NCBI RefSeq assembly: GCF_028473745.1
Contig: NZ_CP101137.1
Location: 6,634,001 to 6,698,000, forward strand
Length of the DNA stretch: 64,000 nucleotides
From: Streptomyces sp. M92
GTDB taxonomy: Bacteria > Actinomycetota > Actinomycetes > Streptomycetales > Streptomycetaceae
Direction: 5' to 3'
Shown piece after piece: positions 23,160-31,257 of this stretch. The translations under genes were made by a program, and so were the position numbers. The notes beneath the pieces are model-generated. The model ran no database searches. It was not told the DNA's origin and was given only the letters and a program-made list of their open reading frames with translations. The stretch's first letter is position 1. Every line of letters starts with the position of its first letter.

Positions 23160-23614
23160 GGCGCAGCGCGGGCCTGCTGCTGCACCGGCCCGGCGCCGAC
23201 GGCACCGAAGTGCTGCTCGGTCACATGGGCGGCCCCTTCTACACCCGCCGGCACGCCGGGGCGTGGACGATCCCGAAGGGCGAGTACGACCCTGCCGAGC
23301 AGGCCTGGGACGCGGCCCGGCGCGAGTTCGAGGAGGAACTGGGGCTGCCGCCGCCGGAGGGCGGAGCCGTTCCGCTCGGCGAGGTGCGGCAGGCAGGCGG
23401 GAAGGTCGTCACGGCGTGGGCCGTCGAGGCCGACCTCGACCCGGCGACGGTCGTCCCCGGCACCTTCCGCATGGAGTGGCCGCCGCGGTCGGGCCGGATC
23501 GCGGAGTTCCCGGAGCTGGACCGGGTGGCGTGGTTCCCGCTCGCCCGGGCGCGCGAGGTGATCGTCAGGGCGCAGGCCGCGTTTCTCGACCGGCTGGCTG
23601 AGCACTCGCACTGA
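23156..23614 (+). CDS. NUDIX hydrolase coupled to DNA ligase
   Basis: 152 residues, GTG at 23156 overlapping the ligase stop. The Nudix box is intact: GEYDPAEQAWDAARREFEEELGL, positions ~43-65, with the G-x5-E-x7-REUxEExGU pattern. It probably hydrolyses a nucleoside diphosphate derivative. The WTIPKGE lead-in and the WFPLARAREVI tail resemble housecleaning NUDIX enzymes of MutT or diadenosine type. Coupling to a ligase suggests a role in nucleotide-pool or repair hygiene, for example removal of AppA-like or damaged nucleotides; this is inference. Confidence 0.88.
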   Translation: MRRSAGLLLHRPGADGTEVLLGHMGGPFYTRRHAGAWTIPKGEYDPAEQAWDAARREFEEELGLPPPEGGAVPLGEVRQAGGKVVTAWAVEADLDPATVVPGTFRMEWPPRSGRIAEFPELDRVAWFPLARAREVIVRAQAAFLDRLAEHSH

Positions 23615-23713
23615 GGAGAGAGTCGACCGGCGGCGACGGACCCCGTCCGCGTTGCGGCCTGCCCCGCCGCGCGCCAAGGTCGAGGCACGAACGCGCACCC
23701 CAGGAGGTCGGCC

Positions 23714-25099
23714 ATGCCCATCGCGACGGTGAACCCGGCGAACGGCGAGACGCTCAGGACGTACGAGGCCATGGGCGAGGAGGAGATCGAGCGCCGGCTC
23801 CAGCTCGCGGAGGCCACCTTCCGCACGTACCGGACGACGGGCTTCGACGAGCGGGCGCGGCTGCTGCACCGCGCCGCCGACCTGCTGGAGGCGGACCGGG
23901 ACGAGATCGGCAAGGTGATCACCACCGAGATGGGCAAGCCGGTCAAGCAGGCCCGCGCGGAGGCCGCCAAGTGCGCCAAGGCGATGCGCTGGTACGCCGA
24001 CCACGCGGCGGAGCTGCTGGCCGACGAGGAGCCCGCCGCGTCCGACGTCAAGGACTCCGGCGCCTCCCGGGCCCTGGTCCGCTACCGTCCGCTCGGCCCG
24101 GTGCTCGCGGTGATGCCGTGGAACTTCCCGCTCTGGCAGGTGGTCCGGTTCGCCGCCCCGGCCCTGATGGCGGGCAACGTCGGCCTGCTCAAGCACGCCT
24201 CGAACGTGCCGCGGACGGCCCTGTACCTGGAGGACCTGTTCCACCGCGCGGGCTTCCCCGAGGGCTGCTTCCAGACCCTGCTGATCGGTTCGGCGGCCGT
24301 GGACGACGTCCTGCGCGACGAGCGCGTGCGGGCCGCGACCCTGACCGGCAGCGAGCCGGCCGGCCGCGCGGTCGCCTCCACCGCCGGGGAGATGATCAAG
24401 AAGACGGTGCTGGAGCTGGGCGGCAGCGACCCGTTCGTCGTGATGCCGTCCGCCGATGTCGACCGGGCCGCCGAAGTCGCTGTGACCGCGCGCACCCAGA
24501 ACGCCGGTCAGTCCTGCATCGCCGCCAAGCGGTTCATCGTGCACACCGACGTGTACGACGCCTTCGTCGCCCGCTTCACCGAGGGCATGAAGGCGCTGAA
24601 GGTGGGCGACCCCATGGACGAGGAGACCGAGGTGGGCCCGCTCTCCAGCGAGCAGGGGGTCGAAGACCTCGTCGAGCTGGTCGACGACGCGGTGCGCGGC
24701 GGCGCCGAGGTGCTGTGCGGAGGCGAACGCCCGGACGGGCCCGGCTGGTACTACCCGCCGACCGTGCTGGCCGGCGTCACCCGCGAGATGCGCATCCACC
24801 GCGAGGAGGCCTTCGGCCCGGTCGCCACGCTGTACCGCGCGGCCGACCTGGACGAGGCGGTGCTGATCGCCAACGACACGGACTTCGGACTCAGTTCCAA
24901 CGTGTGGACCCGCGACGACGCCGACGTCGACCGCTTCGTACGGGACCTGGAGGCGGGCGGCGTGTACGTCAACGGGATGACGGCGTCCCATCCGGCGTTC
25001 CCGTTCGGCGGGGTCAAGCGGTCGGGCTACGGGCGTGAGCTGTCCGGGCACGGAATCCGGGAGTTCTGCAACATCACCACCGTGTGGCACGGGGCGTGA
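23714..25099 (+). CDS. gabD: NAD(P)-dependent succinate-semialdehyde dehydrogenase
   Basis: 461 residues, ATG at 23714 after aggagg. Aldehyde dehydrogenase superfamily of the SSADH type, oxidising succinate semialdehyde to succinate: LAVMPWNFPLWQVVRFA (cofactor/substrate entry), LELGGSDPFVV (general-base Glu), and AGQSCIAAKRFIV with catalytic Cys268. HREEAFGPVATLYR and FPFGGVKRSGYGREL close the domain. Typical length. It stands alone between the ligase pair and a DUF6213 gene. Substrate assignment is by family resemblance; related aldehydes are possible. Confidence 0.85.
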   Translation: MPIATVNPANGETLRTYEAMGEEEIERRLQLAEATFRTYRTTGFDERARLLHRAADLLEADRDEIGKVITTEMGKPVKQARAEAAKCAKAMRWYADHAAELLADEEPAASDVKDSGASRALVRYRPLGPVLAVMPWNFPLWQVVRFAAPALMAGNVGLLKHASNVPRTALYLEDLFHRAGFPEGCFQTLLIGSAAVDDVLRDERVRAATLTGSEPAGRAVASTAGEMIKKTVLELGGSDPFVVMPSADVDRAAEVAVTARTQNAGQSCIAAKRFIVHTDVYDAFVARFTEGMKALKVGDPMDEETEVGPLSSEQGVEDLVELVDDAVRGGAEVLCGGERPDGPGWYYPPTVLAGVTREMRIHREEAFGPVATLYRAADLDEAVLIANDTDFGLSSNVWTRDDADVDRFVRDLEAGGVYVNGMTASHPAFPFGGVKRSGYGRELSGHGIREFCNITTVWHGA

Positions 25100-25124
25100 G
25101 CCTTCCGCGACTACGATCCCCCTT

Positions 25125-25361
25125 GTGAACCGCGAAGTGACCCTGCCTCTGATCGTCGACGACCGCGGCACGCTCCAGGTCGCCGCGTCCGACGTGAGCA
25201 AGCTGCTGCGCACGGTCGGCGGGCGCTGGCTGCACCTGGTGGAGGCCGGCGAGGAGAGTCTGGACGAGGACACGGTCGCGGCCCTGACCATCGAGCTCGC
25301 CAAGCTGGCCGACCGGATCGACGTGGCCTGCATCGCCCACAGCAGCGGCCAGTCCACCTGA
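25125..25361 (+). CDS. DUF6213 family small protein
   Basis: 78 residues from the GTG at 25125; upstream in-frame text only shadows the dehydrogenase gene. The opening NREVTLPLIVDDRGTLQV and GGRWLHLVEAGEE are typical of a conserved Streptomyces family without assigned function. It is soluble, alpha/beta, with no cysteine motif. It precedes the rppA operon by ~190 bases, but no promoter link is visible. Confidence 0.7.
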   Translation: MNREVTLPLIVDDRGTLQVAASDVSKLLRTVGGRWLHLVEAGEESLDEDTVAALTIELAKLADRIDVACIAHSSGQST

Positions 25362-25549
25362 CGCCACGCCCGCCCGTCCCTGCTCGTCCCCGCCCACCCC
25401 TGCACGTCCCCGCCCGTTCCCCGAGACGGAGTAGCCCGGCGAGAGATCGCCGCCCCCGTGAGTGATCGTGGGTGTGCGCCCCGAAAAGGGTGCGGCACTT
25501 CCCGGCCGGGGGGCGCGAGCCTTCCGCGAGGCGAAAGCAGGCACGGTAC

Positions 25550-26641
25550 ATGGCGACTTTGTGCAGACCCTCGGTGTCCGTTCCGGAGCACGTGATCACG
25601 ATGGAGGAGACGCTGCAGCTGGCGCGCGAGCGCCACGCCGACCACCCCCAACTGCCGCTGGCCCTCCGGTTGATAGAGAACACCGGGGTCCGCACCCGGC
25701 ACATCGTGCAGCCCATCGAGGAGACCCTGAAGCACCCCGGCTTCGAGGACCGCAACCGGCTCTACGAGCGGGAGGCGAAGGCCCGGGTCCCGGCGGTGGT
25801 CCAGCGGGCCCTGGACGACGCGGAACTGCTCACCACCGACATCGACGTGATCATCTACGTGTCGTGCACGGGCTTCATGATGCCGTCGCTGACGGCGTGG
25901 CTGATCAACGAGATGGGTTTCGAGAGCACCACGCGGCAGATACCCATCGCCCAGCTCGGCTGCGCGGCCGGCGGTGCGGCCATCAACCGGGCGCACGACT
26001 TCTGCACCGCTTATCCCGAGGCCAACGCGCTGATCGTGGCCTGCGAGTTCTGCTCGCTGTGCTACCAGCCCACCGACATCGGCGTGGGCTCCCTGCTCTC
26101 CAACGGCCTCTTCGGCGACGGCATCGCCGCCGCGGTGGTCCGCGGCCGGGGCGGCACCGGTGTCCGGCTGGAGCGCAACGGTTCGTACCTGATCCCCAAG
26201 ACCGAGGAGTGGATCATGTACGACGTGAAGGCGACGGGCTTCCACTTCCTGCTGGACAAGCGGGTGCCGGCCACCATGGAGCCGCTCGCGCCGGCCCTGA
26301 CGGATCTCGCGGGTACCCACGGGTGGGACGCCTCCGACCTGGACTTCTACGTGGTGCATGCGGGCGGGCCGCGGATCCTGGACGACCTCAGCAAGTTCCT
26401 CAAGGTCGATCCGCACGCGTTCCGGTTCAGCCGGGCCACACTCACCGAGTACGGGAACATCGCCAGCGCCGTCGTCCTGGACGCGCTGCGCAGGCTCTTC
26501 GACGAAGGCGGCGTCCACGACCGGGCGCGCGGGCTGCTGGCCGGTTTCGGTCCGGGCATCACCGCGGAGATGTCCCTGGGTCGCTGGCAGACCTCCGACG
26601 AGCGGACCTCCGACGAGTTGCAAGGCGTGAGGCAAGCGTGA
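25550..26641 (+). CDS. rppA: Type III polyketide synthase, 1,3,6,8-tetrahydroxynaphthalene synthase
   Basis: 363 residues. ATG 25550 gives the family N-terminus MATLCRPSVSVPEHVITME; a longer frame from 25472 is possible but non-homologous. Chalcone-synthase fold: catalytic Cys138 in IAQLGCAAGG, VSCTGFMMPS, and the C-terminal LTEYGNIASAVVL (Asn of the Cys-His-Asn triad). It condenses five malonyl-CoA to 1,3,6,8-tetrahydroxynaphthalene, which oxidises to flaviolin and related pigments. It is followed, with overlapping starts, by a CYP158A-type P450 and a MomA-like cupin, forming a pigment operon. The sequence is close to S. coelicolor RppA but with many substitutions. Confidence 0.95.
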   Translation: MATLCRPSVSVPEHVITMEETLQLARERHADHPQLPLALRLIENTGVRTRHIVQPIEETLKHPGFEDRNRLYEREAKARVPAVVQRALDDAELLTTDIDVIIYVSCTGFMMPSLTAWLINEMGFESTTRQIPIAQLGCAAGGAAINRAHDFCTAYPEANALIVACEFCSLCYQPTDIGVGSLLSNGLFGDGIAAAVVRGRGGTGVRLERNGSYLIPKTEEWIMYDVKATGFHFLLDKRVPATMEPLAPALTDLAGTHGWDASDLDFYVVHAGGPRILDDLSKFLKVDPHAFRFSRATLTEYGNIASAVVLDALRRLFDEGGVHDRARGLLAGFGPGITAEMSLGRWQTSDERTSDELQGVRQA

Positions 26642-27852
26642 CTGAAGAAGCGATCGACCGGACCGCACCGCCGGTCCGGGACTGGCCGGCCGTCGACCTG
26701 CCGGGCACCGACTTCGACCCCGTCCTGACCGAGCTGATGCGCGAGGGGCCCGTCACCCGGATCTCGCTGCCCAACGGCGAGGGCTGGGCGTGGCTGGTGA
26801 CCCGGCACGACGACGTCCGCCTGGTCACCAACGATCCCCGGTTCGGCCGCGAGGCGGTGATGGACCGGCAGGTCACCCGGCTCGCCCCGCACTTCATCCC
26901 GGCGCGTGGCGCGGTCGGGTTCCTGGACCCGCCGGATCACACCCGGCTGCGCCGCTCGGTCGCCGCCGCGTTCACCGCGCGGGGCGTCGAGCGGGTGCGC
27001 TCCCGGTCCCGTTCCATGCTCGACGAACTCGTCGACGCCATGCTGAAGGCCGGCCCGCCGGCCGACCTGACCGAGGCGGTCCTCAGCCCCTTCCCCATCG
27101 CGGTGATCTGCGAGCTGATGGGTGTCCCGGCCGCCGACCGGCACAGCATGCACACCTGGACCCAGCTGATCCTGTCCTCGTCGCACGGCGCGGAGGTCAG
27201 CGAGCGGGCCAAGCAGGAGATGAACGACTACTTCGCCGACCTCATCGGTGCGCGGTCCGACGGCACCGGCGAGGACGTCACCTCGCTCCTCGGTGCCGCC
27301 GTCGCCCGGGACGAGGTCACGACGGCGGAGGCGGTCGGACTGGCGGTCCTGCTCCAGATCGGCGGCGAGGCGGTCACCAACAACAGCGGGCAGATGTTCT
27401 ACCTGCTGCTGACCCGCCGGGAACTGGCCGAACGCCTGCGTTCCGAGCCGGAGATCCGTCCGCGGGCCATCGACGAGCTGCTGCGCTGGATTCCCCATCG
27501 CAACGCGGTCGGGCTGTCCCGGATCGCTCTGGAGGACGTGGAGCTGCGAGGGGTGCGGATCCGGGCGGGCGACGCGGTCTACGTGTCGTACCTTGCGGCC
27601 AACCGGGACCCGGAGGTTTTCCCGGACCCGGACGCGATCGACTTCTCCCGCAACCCCAACCCGCACGTGTCCTTCGGCTTCGGCCCACACTACTGCCCCG
27701 GCGGCATGCTGGCCCGCCTGGAGTCGGAGCTGCTGGTCGACACCCTTCTGGACCGCGTGCCCGGCATGAAGCTCGCGGTGCCGCCCGAGGACGTGCCCTT
27801 CAAGAAGGGGGCGTTGATCCGCGGGCCCGAGGCCCTGCCGGTGACCTGGTGA
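26638..27852 (+). CDS. Cytochrome P450, CYP158A2-like (flaviolin polymerising)
   Basis: 404 residues from the GTG at 26638, overlapping the rppA stop (GTGA). Length equals CYP158A2. The heme ligand is Cys353 in FGFGPHYCPGG; EXXR is seen as ELLR. The I-helix reads LLQIGGEAVTNN, with Ala245 at the place of the usual conserved threonine, a known hallmark of CYP158A2, which couples flaviolin oxidatively. Ile87, noted in that enzyme's substrate pocket, is also present. It should dimerise or polymerise RppA-derived naphthoquinones. No ferredoxin gene is next to it, so redox partners are supplied from elsewhere. Confidence 0.93.
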   Translation: MTEEAIDRTAPPVRDWPAVDLPGTDFDPVLTELMREGPVTRISLPNGEGWAWLVTRHDDVRLVTNDPRFGREAVMDRQVTRLAPHFIPARGAVGFLDPPDHTRLRRSVAAAFTARGVERVRSRSRSMLDELVDAMLKAGPPADLTEAVLSPFPIAVICELMGVPAADRHSMHTWTQLILSSSHGAEVSERAKQEMNDYFADLIGARSDGTGEDVTSLLGAAVARDEVTTAEAVGLAVLLQIGGEAVTNNSGQMFYLLLTRRELAERLRSEPEIRPRAIDELLRWIPHRNAVGLSRIALEDVELRGVRIRAGDAVYVSYLAANRDPEVFPDPDAIDFSRNPNPHVSFGFGPHYCPGGMLARLESELLVDTLLDRVPGMKLAVPPEDVPFKKGALIRGPEALPVTW

Positions 27853-28382
27853 GCGCGCTCGCGGCGGCGACCGAGGGGCTGCTGGTGCCGCCGGGGCACG
27901 GGCGGGTCGTCCAGGCGCCGGCCCAGCACGTCACCTTCAAGGTGACCGGTTCGCACTCGCGCATGGCCTCGACCTTCGAGGTGATCGTGCCGCCGGGCTT
28001 CGACGTCGGCGCCCACGTGCACACTCGCAGCGAGGAGCTGTTCTACGTGCTGGAGGGCGAGCTGGACGTGCTCGCCTTCGAGCCGCGCGTCCGTACGCCG
28101 GACAACTGGCAGAAGTGGGAATCCAGTTCCGGCAACCGGGTGGTCCGGGCCACGCCCGGCACGGTCATCGTCGTACCGCCCGGGTGCCCCCACGCGTTCG
28201 CGAACCCGACGGGCGAGCCGGCCAAGATGTTCTTCCAGGCCAGCCCGCCCCCTGACCACGAGCGCTACTTCGAGGAACTACTGGAGATCCTCGGGAACGG
28301 GGGCCCGCCGGACCATGAGGCGATCGAGGCGCTGAGGAAGCGCTACGACATCGAACAGCTCACACCTTTGAAGCACCGGTGA
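27849..28382 (+). CDS. MomA-like cupin quinone-forming monooxygenase
   Basis: 177 residues from the GTG at 27849, overlapping the P450 stop (GTGA). A single cupin domain: the first motif GAHVHTRSEELFYVLEGEL (His, His, Glu ligands) and the second PGTVIVVPPGCPHAFANP. The C-terminus is helical and charged. Cupin proteins coupled to rppA, such as MomA of S. antibioticus and SCO1208 of S. coelicolor, oxidise tetrahydroxynaphthalene to flaviolin, so the three genes make a minimal naphthoquinone pathway. The operon then ends in a dispersed Streptomyces repeat. Confidence 0.88.
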   Translation: MSALAAATEGLLVPPGHGRVVQAPAQHVTFKVTGSHSRMASTFEVIVPPGFDVGAHVHTRSEELFYVLEGELDVLAFEPRVRTPDNWQKWESSSGNRVVRATPGTVIVVPPGCPHAFANPTGEPAKMFFQASPPPDHERYFEELLEILGNGGPPDHEAIEALRKRYDIEQLTPLKHR

Positions 28383-28391
28383 GCGTCCCGA

Positions 28392-28438
28392 CCTCAGGGG
28401 CGCGGGGAACTGCGCGACCAGCCACAACGGACCCGCAC
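28392..28438. repeat. Dispersed Streptomyces intergenic repeat
   Basis: The stretch beginning cctcaggggcgcgggg and continuing with aactgcgcgaccagccac matches, from memory, a very common Streptomyces intergenic repeat. It lies between convergent genes (momA-like and an acyl-CoA dehydrogenase) and may double as a transcription end. Confidence 0.55.
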
Positions 28439-28467
28439 CCCGCATCACACAGAACCCACAACGGCGC

Positions 28468-29694
28468 TCAACGAATCGGCATCCCGGCGAGCGTCCGCGC
28501 AATCACCAACCGCTGAATCTCACTCGTCCCCTCGAAGATCGTGTAGATCGCGGAGTCCCGGTGCATCCGCTCCACCGGGTACTCCCGCGTGTAGCCGTTG
28601 CCGCCCAGGATCTGCACCGCCTGGGCGGTGACCTTCTTCGCCGTCTCGCTCGCGAAGAGCTTGGACATCGACCCCTCGGCCGCTGTGAACTGCTTGCCGT
28701 TGATCGCCATCCAGGAGGCCCGCCACACCAGCAGCCGCGCCGCGTCGATCGACGTGCGCATGTCGGCGAGCTGGAAGGCGACGCCCTGGTTGTCGATGAT
28801 CGGGCGGCCGAACTGCTCACGCGTCTGGGCGTACTCCAGCGCCACCTCGTACGCGGCACGCGCGGTGCCCACCGCCATGGCGCCGACCGCCGGGCGGGAC
28901 GCCTCGAACGTGGCCATCGCCGCGTTCTTGACACGCTCGCCGCCCTTCTTGGCCTTCTCCCGGGCGCGGGCCAGGCGCGCGTCCAGCTTCTCCTTGCCGC
29001 CGAGCAGGCAGGAGCCGGGGACGCGCACGTTGTCGAGGATCACCTCGGCGGTGTGCGAGGCGCGGATGCCGTGCTTCTTGAACTTCTGGCCCTGGGACAG
29101 CCCCGGGGTGTTCGGCGGGACGATGAAGGACGCGTGGCCCTTGGAGCCCAGTTCCGCGTCGACGACCGCGACGACGACGTGGACGTTGGCGATGCCGCCG
29201 TTGGTCGCCCAGGTCTTGGTGCCGTTGAGCACCCACTCGTCCTTGGCCTCGTCGTACACCGCGCGGGTGCGCATGGAGGCGACATCGGAGCCGGCGTCGG
29301 GCTCGGAGGAGCAGAACGCGGCGACCTTCACGTCATCGGCGTCGCCGTACATCTGGGGGATCCAGGTGCCGATCTGCTCCTCGGTGCCGTTGGCGAGGAC
29401 GCCGACGGCGGCGAGGCCGGTGCCGACGATGGACAGGGCGATGCCGGCGTCCCCCCAGAACAGCTCCTCCATGGCCATGGGGATGCCGAGGCCGGTGGGG
29501 TCGAAGTACTGCTGGGCGTAGAAGTCGAGGGAGTAGATGCCGACCTTGGCGGCCTCCTGGATGACCGGCCAGGGAGTCTCCTCACGCTCGTCCCATTCGG
29601 CGGCCGCGGGACGGATGACGTCGGCCGCGAAGCCGTGCAGCCAGTCCCGGACCTCCTTCTGTTCGTCGTTGAGCTCCATGGTGAACTCGGCCAT
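28468..29694 (-). CDS. Acyl-CoA dehydrogenase
   Basis: 408 residues. ATG 29694 with gaggggac upstream was chosen over an in-frame ATG at 29736, which lies within the operator palindrome. Complete FAD-dependent acyl-CoA dehydrogenase: AAFCSSEPDAGSDVASMRTR, WVLNGTKTWATNGG, RTREQFG-like QTREQFGRPI, and the catalytic loop IYTIFEGTSEIQRLVIART. It is soluble and homotetrameric by family. It is divergent from a TetR gene; operator palindromes between them imply that the regulator controls both. Chain-length preference cannot be read from the sequence. Confidence 0.9.
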   Translation of the reverse strand: MAEFTMELNDEQKEVRDWLHGFAADVIRPAAAEWDEREETPWPVIQEAAKVGIYSLDFYAQQYFDPTGLGIPMAMEELFWGDAGIALSIVGTGLAAVGVLANGTEEQIGTWIPQMYGDADDVKVAAFCSSEPDAGSDVASMRTRAVYDEAKDEWVLNGTKTWATNGGIANVHVVVAVVDAELGSKGHASFIVPPNTPGLSQGQKFKKHGIRASHTAEVILDNVRVPGSCLLGGKEKLDARLARAREKAKKGGERVKNAAMATFEASRPAVGAMAVGTARAAYEVALEYAQTREQFGRPIIDNQGVAFQLADMRTSIDAARLLVWRASWMAINGKQFTAAEGSMSKLFASETAKKVTAQAVQILGGNGYTREYPVERMHRDSAIYTIFEGTSEIQRLVIARTLAGMPIR

Positions 29695-29717
29695 GTCCCC
29701 TCCAGTGACGCACGTGC

Positions 29718-29757
29718 ATGTTACTTGCGGTAACATGAGTCTGTTACCGACGGGTAA
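29718..29757. promoter_or_regulatory. TetR-type operator palindromes between divergent genes
   Basis: A perfect palindrome atgttac-ttgcg-gtaacat spans 29718-29736, and a second inverted repeat ttacc-gacg-ggtaa lies at 29744-29757. Both share the TTAC/GTAA half-site. They sit between the acyl-CoA dehydrogenase start (29694) and the TetR gene (29864), so the TetR protein is the natural candidate ligand-responsive repressor. Confidence 0.7.
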
Positions 29758-29863
29758 GAAAAGTCAACTCCCGAGAACCCGTCGCCCTCCCGTTCGATGT
29801 CCCACGCCCTGTGAGTGTTAGTTTGCGCAGGCGTCACCGAACGAGCACGGGTGGGGAGAGCAC

Positions 29864-30520
29864 ATGGACACCACACAGCGGACCGATCAGCAGCGGTCCG
29901 CCGACCGCAGACGGCGCGAGCTTCTGGAGGCCGCCGACCGGGTGGTGCTGCGCGACGGCCCGCAGGCCTCGATGAACGCCATCGCCGCCGAGGCCGGCAT
30001 CACCAAGCCCATCCTCTACCGCCACTTCGGCGACAAGGGCGGACTCTACGCCGCCCTCGCGCAGCGGCACACCGACGCGCTCCTCTCCTCGCTGCGGGCC
30101 GCCCTGGACGCCCCGGCGGAGCGGCGCAGGCGCGTCGAGTCCACCCTGGACACCTATCTGGCGGCCATCGAGGCACGCCCGCAGGTGTACCGCTTCCTGA
30201 TGCATCCGGCCGAGGGCGCCACCGCTCCGGGCGACCAGGCCGAGTCCGGCTTCGACGTCGGCAAGCACTCGGCGCCGCTGCTGCGCCGCATGGGCGAGGA
30301 GCTGGCCCAGGTCATCGAGGAGCGCCTGGACGTCGGGCCGGGCACCCAGCAGCTGGCCCGGGTCTGGGGCCACGGGATCGTCGGCATGATGCACGCCGCC
30401 GGGGACTGGTGGCTGGGCGAACGCCCGTGTTCCCGGGCGGAGCTGGTGCGCAGTCTGGCCGACCTGCTGTGGGGCCGGCTCGCCGAGGCCGGGGACAAGG
30501 CGGGCGGCCCCGGGTTCTAG
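29864..30520 (+). CDS. TetR-family transcriptional regulator
   Basis: 218 residues, ATG at 29864 after ggggagagcac. N-terminal HTH: RRRELLEAADRVVLRDGPQA, then AIAAEAGITKPILYRHFGDKGGLY. The C-terminal ligand domain has WGHGIVGMMHAAGDWWL. Divergent from an acyl-CoA dehydrogenase with palindromes in between, it is probably an acyl-CoA-responsive repressor of fatty-acid-type catabolism. Its stop shares the four bases ctag with the stop of the convergent deformylase gene. Confidence 0.88.
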   Translation: MDTTQRTDQQRSADRRRRELLEAADRVVLRDGPQASMNAIAAEAGITKPILYRHFGDKGGLYAALAQRHTDALLSSLRAALDAPAERRRRVESTLDTYLAAIEARPQVYRFLMHPAEGATAPGDQAESGFDVGKHSAPLLRRMGEELAQVIEERLDVGPGTQQLARVWGHGIVGMMHAAGDWWLGERPCSRAELVRSLADLLWGRLAEAGDKAGGPGF

Positions 30521-31089
30521 GCCCGCCCCTCCACCCGCTCCGGCGCCCCGGCGCGTCCCCATGGCGCCCTGGCCGCCCGCCGCAGCACCCGCCGCCTGCG
30601 CCACCCCGTGAGGCGGTCCACGTAGATGCCGCCCTCCAGGTGGTCGCACTCGTGCTGGAGGCACCGCGCGAAGAACCCCGTGCCGCGCACGGTGACCGGC
30701 TCCCCGGTCACCGTGAAACCGGCCACCACCGCCTCGTCGTGGCGCTCGGTCCCGGCCTCCAGCCCCGGCAGCGACAGGCAGCCCTCGGGCCCGCGCACCA
30801 CCACGCCGCCGGTCTCCACCAGCCGCGGGTTCACCACGTGGCCGAGGTGGCGCTCGTCCTCGTCGTCCGGGCAGTCGTAGACGAAGACCCGGACCCGCTC
30901 GCCGATCTGGTTGGCGGCCAGCCCCACACCGCGCGCGGCGTACATCGTGGCGAACAAGTCCTCCACGAGCGCCGCGAGTTCCGGACCGAAGTCCGTCACC
31001 TCCTCGCAGGGGGCGTGCAGGACGGGATCTCCGAGGAGACTGAGGGGCCGGACGCGCCCGTGGGCGCCCGGGATGGAGCCGTGTCGCAT
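30517..31089 (-). CDS. def: Peptide deformylase
   Basis: 190 residues, ATG at 31089. All three deformylase motifs are present: GVGLAANQIG (motif 1), EGCLSLPG (motif 2, Cys metal ligand) and LQHECDHLEGG (motif 3, HExxH). It removes formyl groups from nascent peptides using a divalent metal. The C-terminus is basic (WRRRRVLRRAAR), possibly for ribosome binding. It is an additional deformylase not linked to fmt. It is convergent with the TetR gene and divergent from murT, with 168 bases to the murT start. Confidence 0.92.
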   Translation of the reverse strand: MRHGSIPGAHGRVRPLSLLGDPVLHAPCEEVTDFGPELAALVEDLFATMYAARGVGLAANQIGERVRVFVYDCPDDEDERHLGHVVNPRLVETGGVVVRGPEGCLSLPGLEAGTERHDEAVVAGFTVTGEPVTVRGTGFFARCLQHECDHLEGGIYVDRLTGWRRRRVLRRAARAPWGRAGAPERVEGRA

Positions 31090-31257
31090 GGCGGCAAGAG
31101 TAAGGTCCCTGTGTCCCCCGGCGGCGCGCGCCCACCGCCGGAGCCCCGTGGCCGGTGCCGCGATTCGGGAGTGCGAATGGATCTCGATAGGCTGAGGTCC
31201 CACCACGTGGCCGGTCAGGCTAAGGCGCGGCGCGTACGCAAGGAGGATCGAGAACTG

